This document shows positions 56,100 to 64,000 of a stretch of 64,000 nucleotides of DNA, in pieces. Made by a program: the position numbers and the translations under genes. Every line of letters begins with the position of its first letter. The first letter of the stretch is position 1. The DNA is taken from positions 1,736,001 through 1,800,000 of the forward strand of contig KV748199.1 in assembly GCA_001692895.1 (NCBI GenBank), read 5' to 3'. The notes under the pieces were generated by a model that did not search any database, was not told the DNA's origin, and saw only the letters and a list, made by a program, of their open reading frames with translations. Origin of the DNA: Cenococcum geophilum 1.58 (taxonomy: Eukaryota; Ascomycota; Dothideomycetes; Gloniales; Gloniaceae).

Positions 56100-59000
56100 C
56101 CGTAGATTACGGCTATTAGATTAGTCATACAATACTCTACCCTTTTTAGGCATAAACCTACCTGTCTAATCTTAATAACAACATAAGGAGCCGCATTTGT
56201 CGCTATTATAATAGGCTTAATAAATCGCTAGTGCCCTAAATATAAGCGTACGATTTCTACTGTAGGTAGATTAGCGTGATATAAGCTATACTACAAAGCT
56301 ATAGGTATAGACTATCTTAACCAACAGGATAATGTTCATCCTACAATTCAGGCTTAAGCGGATATACATAAAGACGACGAATTTACTATAGAACAATGGG
56401 TACACGACCTTATAGCAACTAACACTACTATTAATAATACTTTACTAACCATTACAGGAAATACCGGCTTAATATTAGCAGAGGAGCTAAGCAATACAGT
56501 ACCGGTAGAATAACTAACTAGCACTAAAACGCACAGTTACGCGGTAACAAGCCTCTTTACCTTAAATATTTATTATACCTAAACTTATTATAAAGTAACT
56601 GGCCGCTATATAGGAACCCCACTTAGCTACCCGGAGGGGAACTCTAATCAGCAGTCTGTTATAGATCGCAACCACCCGCTAAGGCCTAGCTAGCTAGTAG
56701 ATAGAATAAACGAAGGCAATAATATATTCTACCCTTTTATAAGCTCTATAGAATAGGCGCAAGTTGCCTAATAGGTACGTAATAGTACGTTAGTAAAAGA
56801 AATAGACGCGTGGCTACGAGACCCCCGTATTAAAAATATAAGAGACGGATATATATTATACCGAAATGCAAAAGAAGTTAAGATAAAACTATATTCTATT
56901 TTTAAAGGTGTAAGTAATAAGAGCTAGCGAATTATAGAACTTAACATATACGGCAAAAACCTAAAGATATACCACCGTAATATACTTAGCGTAGTAGCCT
57001 TCCTAATCGGTTATTTCCCATTTAAAGATAATATGGTTTATTCTCCTATTTATTAGTTTAATATAAAAGGTAATAGAGTATATAACGAGGCACATACGGC
57101 TAACTGTTAGTGGGAGATCCAAGATTAATTACCTAATAGTGTGACGGCTATTATGGTAATACCTAGTAGCAACCAAACTAAGCTAACTATATTATCTAGA
57201 GACAAAAAGGCGCATCTGGTTTATATTATAATACTTAATATCCTATTAAAGACTTAACGTGCAGCTAGCAGGCCAGTAATGCTTCTTCTAGGTTATATAC
57301 CTACGGACTTACTAAGTAACCGGATAAACAAGCTAGATATATACCATTAAGTAATAAGCATTATATTTAAACGTAAGTATTTACCTTAGCAGTATGTAGG
57401 TACTTAAGTTAATATAAAAACTAGCCCTTAAACGCGCTGCTAGGCGCGGCATACCAATATAATGCGCGGATAGGTTTATCCGGCAATACTACCCTATACT
57501 TACTAGGTTTATAGCAGACTATAAGAAGCAGGTTATATTAATAGGAGTAAAATCAGGGTAATACTGTATAATGTATTATGTACCGCCTTATAAACAAGGT
57601 AACCTACTAAGCACTATATCTGGCAAATAGCCGCGATAGACACACAAATTAACCATTAAGTAATTTAAACGACAGCAAAACTTGCAGCTAAATCGCAGCG
57701 ACCCTAAGTATATTAGGCCAATTTAAAATTTTACCTAGTCCTATTATATAGCGGATATACACGCTATAATGGCCCCTAATTTACTATACTAGCTATATAA
57801 AGGCGTCACGGAGCATTTAATAAGCTGGCTTCGGGCACTACTACTTAATATTAAAAAAGGGAAAGGGAAGGTTCTGATAACTAATTAGAGTAGTGTAAAA
57901 ACCCTATTATCTACTAAGGGTAGGGTAGAACATCTTTTAACCGCATAATTCGCTAAGGTTAAACCCTTTTAGGGTATAATTAGATGGGATAACTTCGCAG
58001 AGTTAAGCTAATAGACTGGAAAGATGTATAAGTCCCTTCTTCATCAGATTATACTAGTTGTGGCACCGTTACTATATGGGCATAAGGGGGCAATGCTGTT
58101 TATTCGTGCTATAGTTAACTTTATATTATTAGCCGAATATAAATTATATAATAAAGATATAATTAAATATCTTAAAGCTGTATTATATTAAATGGATAAG
58201 ACTAAGGAGGTGTTCTTACCGTACCAACCTAACGACAAAAACCTACCTAATTTTAACATACCTAAACTTTATGCAATTTCCCACTATCCGGAGATAATTT
58301 ATATATTTGGCGCCCTAATAGGAACTACAACAGAGCACGGCAAAAGGGCATATATTCCTTAGAAGAATTTCTATTAAAAATTAAATAAGCGTAAAGGGTA
58401 CAAAGAGTAAATAATTTATCTTAATACGGAATTAACAAACACTATAGTAATATAAGAGATGGAGCTATGGAAAAACACAAGGCTAATACCAGCAGCTAAT
58501 ACTATAGAAGATTCATACATTACATTATTATTAGGCATAGTTAACCTAACAAACAAGCCGTATAGATAGGATTACTGCTAGTTAACTAACTAAATATTTT
58601 TGATATACGGAATAAACCTAAATTTATAGCGCAGAGCCTGCAAAATTTAGACTAGGCTAGGTATTAATGAATTTATTATAAAATTAGCTTCGTTTATATA
58701 GGAATATCGTAAGCGAGTTAATAGTATATAAGCAACGGATTTAGACGTTAAGCGCCTTAAAAGGGATGCAGCCTAGGCATAAGATTTACCTATTAGTATT
58801 TATCACTCTATAATATACTACATTTAACGCGGTAAAGACTCCCGTAATCTTAATTAACCATATAAAGCACGGGCACGCTACAATCTAGTCTAAATGCGGA
58901 CCACTACCTTATAAAGGGACCAAGTTCTTATATAAGAATATAAAAACGCAATAAATAGAATAAAGGGAACGCGGGCTGCCCGTCTAGAATTACTAGTATT

Positions 59001-59590
59001 AGTATAGAACTTAAATTATATAGGTGAGAATGGTAGATACTGAGTATACCATAGAGCACTTCTTAAGCTATTCCGTCCATGCAATAGAGGCAAGGTAAAT
59101 CCTTTTAATAGGATAATTAAAGTGGAACAATTTCCTACGAATACAGCGCAAAATAGACGAAACCTAGACGGCCACTAAATATACGACATTTCCCATATTA
59201 AGAGACCCATACAACTAATACCAACTTCGCTAGATAAAAAAAGAACGTTCTAGATAAACTTATATATAGATTAGGACATATATAATTAATTCTATAATAA
59301 CAATTTTCTTTAGATTAATAGTATACGTGTAGATAAGTTTATAAAGAAACAAAAATCTAAAACTAAGCTTTTAATTAAATTATAGGAGGCCTTAGAACGA
59401 AAACAAAAACGGCTAACGTAATAGGGAATCCGGTATATTTAATCCCTAGGAATCTAGGCAAATTGGCTATAAAATAAGGTAAGACAGAAAGAAGTTAAGA
59501 AAGCCGTTAGTTAGCTTAAAGGTAGAGGCGGCGTATCCAATATATAGGTAAATTAAGTAGTAGAGGGGCTCGTTAGAGTAAGAGGCTGGC
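56100..59590 (+). pseudogene. Plavaka-type (CACTA-related) transposase
   Basis: Plus reading with RIP stops: YFPFKDNMVYSPIY (57010-57055), RVYNEAHTANC*WEIQD (57076-57125), AIMVIPSSNQTKLTILSRDK (57147-57205) and RPVMLLLGYIPTDLLSNRIN (57265-57325), which parallel the Plavaka core (WWE.Q..LP.GA...PVI.ASDKTQLT...LIGYLP); then DIHAIMAPNLLYQLYKGVTE (57750-57810), KTKEVFLPYQP and PNFNIPKLYAISHYPEIIYI (58200-58310), with TTTEHGKRAYIP at 58325-58360. Order and motifs agree with Plavaka proteins of fungi. A zinc-finger N-terminus was not resolved; the C-terminal end near 59590 is approximate. Confidence 0.78.
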
Positions 59591-61350
59591 TAGCTATACG
59601 TATTTTTGCGGATTTTGTATTAGCAGAGTAGTATAATAACCCCCCCTCTTCTGCCTTTCTCTTCCGATTTACCGCACGTTTTTCTTTAACAGGCTTTATT
59701 TTTATAATAATCTCTACCTTTACAGTCTAAGCTTCTTCTAACTATTCGCAATTAAGTATATCAACTCTATTAACACTTAGGGCTAAATTAATAGCTAATC
59801 TTTGCGACCGCCGCTTCTTAACATATAGAATAGCCTTATATTACTCCTCTGCGAAGGCTCTCCTTAAGTTTTAAACACAAAACAACTTTATTAGCTTATC
59901 ACCTAAGCTAATACGCTTTAAGGGAGATTCCAGGTAAAAAAAGGCGGAAACAGCGCGATTAAACTAACTCTACGTCTTAGGTATATCTATAGGCTAACTA
60001 GGTATAAAGGGGAGCTCCAGAGTACGTCTTAATAAGGAAGGAGAATAAGAACAACCGTTAAGCACTTACTACTTAGGTGGTGTTAACCTACTAAACCGCC
60101 AGAAAGGTTAGCCATATCCATATAAATTAGTTAAATTCTTACATTTTTACAGGCGGTTATAACGCTCTTACCCATAAAGATTAGCTCTAGTGCTTGCTTA
60201 TTAGTAGGAATTCTTAATATTACGCAGCTAACGGCAAGATATGCGGTAATCTGCTATAATTTGCCCCAAGTAGGCTGGTAACAGGTCCAAGCTCACCAGC
60301 AGAACATTAAAATCTCCCCCTTTACTCCTCCATTTTATTAACTATATCCACACTAGTAAATATATAATTTAAAAGTATCATACTTTATCTTTATATCTTT
60401 ATTAACTTCTTTAACTTCTTCTACGTTAGTTATACCGAAGGTTTACCAACCTTCACTATCTTAAAAAAATATAACTATAGCTTCTAAAAAGAATAAGGTA
60501 CAGACTACCCTCTATATAACTGCTCAAAATACTAATATATACCTACCACCAAGGTAAAGACAAAAAAAATAGCACTGCTAGTACAAAAAGAATCTAGAAA
60601 CGCATACGCGAACGGCAGTTGGGCTAAAGTACTATAAATAGTACATGCACGGTAGCATGCAGCTAACTTTAGCAGACGGCTATATAAGGCGATAGAGTAT
60701 CCAGGGATGGCATCCTAAAACGTTAGTTAAATACAAACAGCGATTCTAAAGAAGATAAAGACTTAATGCCCTAGGGAAGAGCGCATTATTAATAACTCCA
60801 GCAGAGTTTAGATAAAGAATCTCTAGATCTACATATATAGAATTTAACCATGGTATCTATTATATAGACTCTATTCCTTTACACCCACTTACGCTTTAAC
60901 AGCGGTTATAAGTCCTAAATCGCCCTAATAAGCGGCTCTAATGCTACCGTCCCTTTACTAAAGAGCTTATCTCTAGTGCCGAAGATAACTCTACAGCTAA
61001 GTTATTTTATACAGCGCCTATACACAGTAATAAACCGCAGAAGTCTTAATACGGTATATATACAGTTAGAAGATAGCAAGGAATAAAACATAGCAGTAAA
61101 CCTAAATTAAAACTTACGGATAAACTAATATCAAAAGCTGCTGTACGCTTCTTTTTAATATTTATAATATCGGGCAAGGCTCCTAAAAGTCTTTCTCTTA
61201 CACTATAGCCGGAAGGGAACGTAAAGACTCTAGAAAAGACAATAGACTTAGCATAGGATAAAGCAGTAGAGTATAATAGGGTTTCCAAAGGCGACGGTTC
61301 TAGCGAGGCTATATAAAAACCGTCACCATTAATATATCGCATAGTAAGCT
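59591..61350. other. Degenerate cargo region, no recognised gene
   Basis: Short open stretches on both strands, including a minus frame 61342-61046 (98 codons, starting MRYINGDGFYIASLEPSPLE) with hydrophobic C terminus and a plus stretch at about 59690-60160 with Leu-rich, basic character. None is recognised and none continues across stops convincingly. Confidence 0.35.
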
Positions 61351-61499
61351 ACCTCTTATTGCTTCTATATATACTAATATATAATAGATATATAATAGCA
61401 TTAGCCAGTTCCGGTTTTATCTATTAAAACGCATACAAGATTGCGTAAAGGCTAAGTACTTATTTAGAAAGCTCTCTAAGCAGAAAACAATTACTAAAG

Positions 61500-62840
61500 T
61501 GGAAGAGCTACTCTATATGGATAACTTTTAATGCTCTAAAACAGTACGCATAGCTATACTACCTTAGCACTCTCCTAACTATTTATAAGGCGAGCAATCC
61601 CGCTTTATAGCACCGGTTATTATAGTTAATCTCTCCAAGTTATTCTTTAAAGGAAAGTAGCAATTTAGGTTCGGTATAGATATACAGCACTTTCTGCGCC
61701 TAATTAGCCCTGGGGCTGTTATACTAATTTATATAATAATCCGCCACGTTATTAATAAATAAAAAAGTAGTAGTTTTACCTAATAAAAGTTTAAAGCAGG
61801 TGCCAATCTTAATAGTAATTTATTCTTTCTTTACCCTCGTTCTAACTACCTAGGCTACGCCGTAACTAACTCTAATATTAGCTACATAGGAACGGATAAA
61901 GGCTATATAGGCGGATTAGTTAACAGAGCGCTAGAACTGGATTTTAGGGCTTCTGCGACAGGGCGTCTTAAAAAGACATTAAGTAACTATACACAGTAAC
62001 GACCCTACTGTACGAGCAATTCCAAATATATTTAAATATAGTCTTAATAATCTTTCTAACCTAGATTCTGACTATAACACAGAATTTAATAAGCAGCGCT
62101 TTAATATACTTCCACCGGTATATAACTACTTATAATAACAGTTCTGGACTAATACTTATATCTAGGTACTCAACGCGTCCCTTTCCTTAAACCTAAACAC
62201 CTCCCGCCCTTCCGGCACTGTTACTTAGCCTAATACACCCCACAACATATCGCCTAATCAAACCGACCATAGTACCAATCACTGAGGCGGTAAGCCTAAC
62301 AATGTCAGCGACCCTAATAGTGGTATAGATAGCGGGACTAATATAAACAAGTGTCGTAACGGATATAGTGGAGTTAATATAAATAAAAATGGCGATGCGG
62401 ATAATAGAACGGATATAGCTCTAGGTAGAAATATAGATAATTAAAATAGTGTGAGAAAGGGGGGCAATAAATATAATAGAGTGGACATAGGCAATAATAC
62501 TAGCGTAAATAGTAGAGAAGATATGGACAAGGATAGTGGCGCCGGCAATAATTTCGGAAATAATACCTATAAGCTTATCTTTAAAGGTATAAAATCGCGG
62601 AATCGGAAACGTACTATTAATATACCATATTGCTGGAATTACAAACAGTTAATGGCTGCAGTTAAGCCATTTAGAAAGACGCTTAGGGCTAAACCCAATG
62701 CAAGTCTTTGGTATACTATTAGAAAAGGGGTTAAGTCTATACTATTTAATAATAAGGATCTAGATATCTTTAGAACGAGGGTAAAGAAGGGGCTAGGCAA
62801 GGTAAATACTTCGTGGTCTATAATAGGTTTAGAGGAGTAG
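61500..62840 (+). pseudogene. Unrecognised gene with intact 129-codon C-terminal frame
   Basis: The plus reading with Gln-type stops begins around 61500 (KTVRIAILP*HSPN), passes RFIAPVIIVNLSKLFFKGK, NSNISYIGTDKGYIGGLVNR and a Asn/Gly/Asp-rich linker (about 62270-62560), and ends in a basic region (62451-62840, 129 codons without stop; KSRNRKRTINIPYCWNYKQL, KKGLGKVNTSWSIIGLEE). The Asn/Gly linker and basic tail are plain; no domain is recognised. The final frame lacks RIP stops, perhaps because it has few CAG/TGG codons. Confidence 0.45.
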
Positions 62841-62879
62841 CTATTTTATATAGTAGTTATAATATAAATATATTTTTAA

Positions 62880-63060
62880 AGGCATATTATGGCAATCTAT
62901 GGCAATCTGTGGCAATCTGTGGCAATCTATAGCAATCTATAGCAGTATATTATAATTTATACAGTTTATATAGTTTGTACAGTTTATATAATTTATACAG
63001 TTCGTACAGTTCGTATAGTTTATACAGTTCGTGCAGTTTGTATAGTTTGCGCGCTATTTA
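62880..63060 (+). repeat. Two short-unit tandem arrays near the right end of the giant element
   Basis: About six copies of a 10-bp unit TATGGCAATC (62885-62945), then about ten copies of a 10-bp unit ATACAGTTTA/GTACAGTTCG (62950-63055). They are next to the right terminus and may be subterminal binding repeats. Confidence 0.8.
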
Positions 63061-63302
63061 TTTATAGGGTAGCAAAAAGCTAGCATTAGTTTGGTAGTTA
63101 AGCGTTTTGCTGTAATTTGCTATTAGATACTACAAACTTGTTACAAAACGCGCGGTTTACTATTAGATACTGCAAACTTATTATAAAACGCACGGTTTGC
63201 ACAATTCGCTAACGACCATATCCACCTGCCGCAACCGTACAGTTTGCGGCAATTTGCCGCAAACCGCAACAACCAGCCTAAAAAAAAAAATCCTGATGTA
63301 GG
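63061..63302. repeat. Right terminal region of the giant element
   Basis: Contains a direct pair of about 50 bp (GCTATTAGATACT.CAAACTT and onward, about 63118 and 63160), a GCGGCAATTTGCCGC palindrome (about 63247) and the terminus GCC, ten A or so, TCCTGATGTAGG ending at 63302. Confidence 0.7.
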
Positions 63303-64000
63303 TCTAGAATGTAAAAGGGGATACTATATTAGCGTTATCCGTTAAGAGCGATATATAACTTTAAGACGTGGGTAATAGGCTAACCGGCTTAGCCGTTATA
63401 GCCTTTTACCTAGATAGGCTTCTCTAGTTAGATAGCTTCTGCATTTAGAAACTTGGCAACATTATTTATATAGGTAGTTATAACCGACTACTAATGCTCG
63501 CTTTAACTTATGACTTACTACCCGTTTCTTAACTTATATATCTCTTGCCATTATATGTCTCATTACTGTATTACACCTATCTTTAATATCTACCTATTAA
63601 TTGTTTCTATTACCTATTTATTACCTATTACCGACTAAGTGGCAATGGCGACCTTGTGGCAATTAAGTAACAGTTATAAATCGTTATCGGTATCGCCGAC
63701 AACCTTAGCCACCTATTTCTTGTATATAGTATCCTTAATTTCCATAGATTTAAAATCAAGTCGTTTATTTAATTCTTTACACTGTAAAGCTTACAGTAGT
63801 ATTTATAAAGGCAAAGCTATTTACTCTAGTGTTAATAAGGGCGGTTGTATTAACTTTATAACCATTTTAAAATACTATACATAGAACTATAAAATGCTTT
63901 CCACCCATTAATTAACTAAGATTAATCTCTTTAAGATTGATAGGGTACCCTAGGGGGGAGTTTTTCCCTAGGGTTCTTCTTTTTCTAACTTATTAGACGT
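63303..64000 (-). pseudogene. gypsy-B protease N-terminal part (continues beyond window)
   Basis: Minus reading: VNTTALINTRVNSFAFINT at about 63790-63850 resembles a retropepsin start with Asp-Thr-Gly changed to Asn-Thr-Arg (both G-to-A); then KPI*VKGYNG*AG*PITHVL, KLYIALNG and YSIPFYIL ending at 63303. It joins SYNIILRR at 42396 when the giant element is removed. Stops are Gln-type. Confidence 0.68.

Larger units (their letters stand above)
42398..63302. mobile_element. 20.9-kb DNA transposon with Plavaka-like transposase and helicase genes
   Basis: The two flanks (42397 leftward and 63303 rightward) are adjacent parts of one gypsy protease frame: minus reading ends ...YSIPFYIL on the right and resumes SYNIILRR on the left, in frame. 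Both ends share an inverted terminus, CCTATATTAGGA (42398) against CCTACATCAGGA (63302 reversed), followed by a run of T and AGGC. Inside: Plavaka-type transposase (+), two SNF2-like helicase copies (-), two ~75-bp repeat arrays, and at least three unrecognised degenerate genes. No target duplication is visible. All genes are RIP-damaged. Confidence 0.72.

Noticed and set aside
42398-63302. Starship-type giant element
   Set aside because: No DUF3435 tyrosine-recombinase captain seen at either end; the recognised transposase is Plavaka-like and the ends are inverted repeats.
63639-63884. Plus frame of 81 codons near the window end
   Set aside because: Antisense to the gypsy-B protease reading, which joins in frame with the sequence at 42397.

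Overview
The window reads as a transposon-packed chromosome segment of a filamentous ascomycete (Pezizomycotina; a Eurotiomycete is my guess from the look of the host genes, not a proven assignment). Evidence: short GT-AG introns of about 47-63 nt with CTGAC/CTAAC branch sites, a Zn2Cys6 regulator next to a 14-TM DHA2-type MFS transporter, and transposons whose reading frames are broken almost only by TAG/TAA where CAG, CAA or TGG is expected. That pattern is the CpA-to-TpA footprint of repeat-induced point mutation (RIP). Host sequence still has intact CpA/TpG and open frames; most mobile sequence does not.

Layout. 1-3626: 3' half of a Ty3/gypsy pol (gypsy-A) with its 202-bp LTR, an LTR-like element with inner duplication, and a clean 691-bp hAT-type MITE. 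3928-4584: one apparently intact host gene (nucleotidyltransferase-like). 5576-15553 (minus): an MFS transporter gene cut by a 4.6-kb Mutator-like element (9-bp target duplication) in exon 3 and a 3.5-kb hAT element (8-bp duplication) inside intron 1; the hAT itself carries a solo gypsy-A LTR. 16103-20815 (plus): the divergent Zn2Cys6 regulator, cut by a second hAT (8-bp duplication). 20816-22138: quiet intergenic DNA.

From about 22139 to the end the window is nested transposons. A Helitron (22139 onward) contains a 446-bp miniature LTR element (5-bp duplication) and is split by a 9.75-kb gypsy element (gypsy-C, 27733-37484, 5-bp duplication). Gypsy-C in turn holds a 2.06-kb terminal-inverted-repeat element filled with five unrelated satellite arrays. 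Next comes gypsy-B (minus, from LTR 38187 past the window end). Its protease gene is split by a 20.9-kb element (42398-63302) that carries a Plavaka/CACTA-like transposase on plus, two tandem degenerate copies of a SNF2-like helicase gene on minus, two arrays of about 75-bp repeats and several unrecognised genes.

How it fits together: the regulator and transporter share a 549-bp promoter region and look like a local transport/regulation unit, both halves of which were knocked out by DNA transposons. Removing the insertions restores the transporter frame exactly (1668 nt, 555 codons plus stop), so loss was by insertion rather than by slow decay. The unusual items are the giant helicase-carrying Plavaka-like element, the satellite-filled element, the miniature LTR element with a tRNA-like internal promoter box, and mutated DNA transposons with pristine ends, which suggests movement in trans of already inactivated copies. 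All family calls are from reading motifs by eye; no database search was possible.
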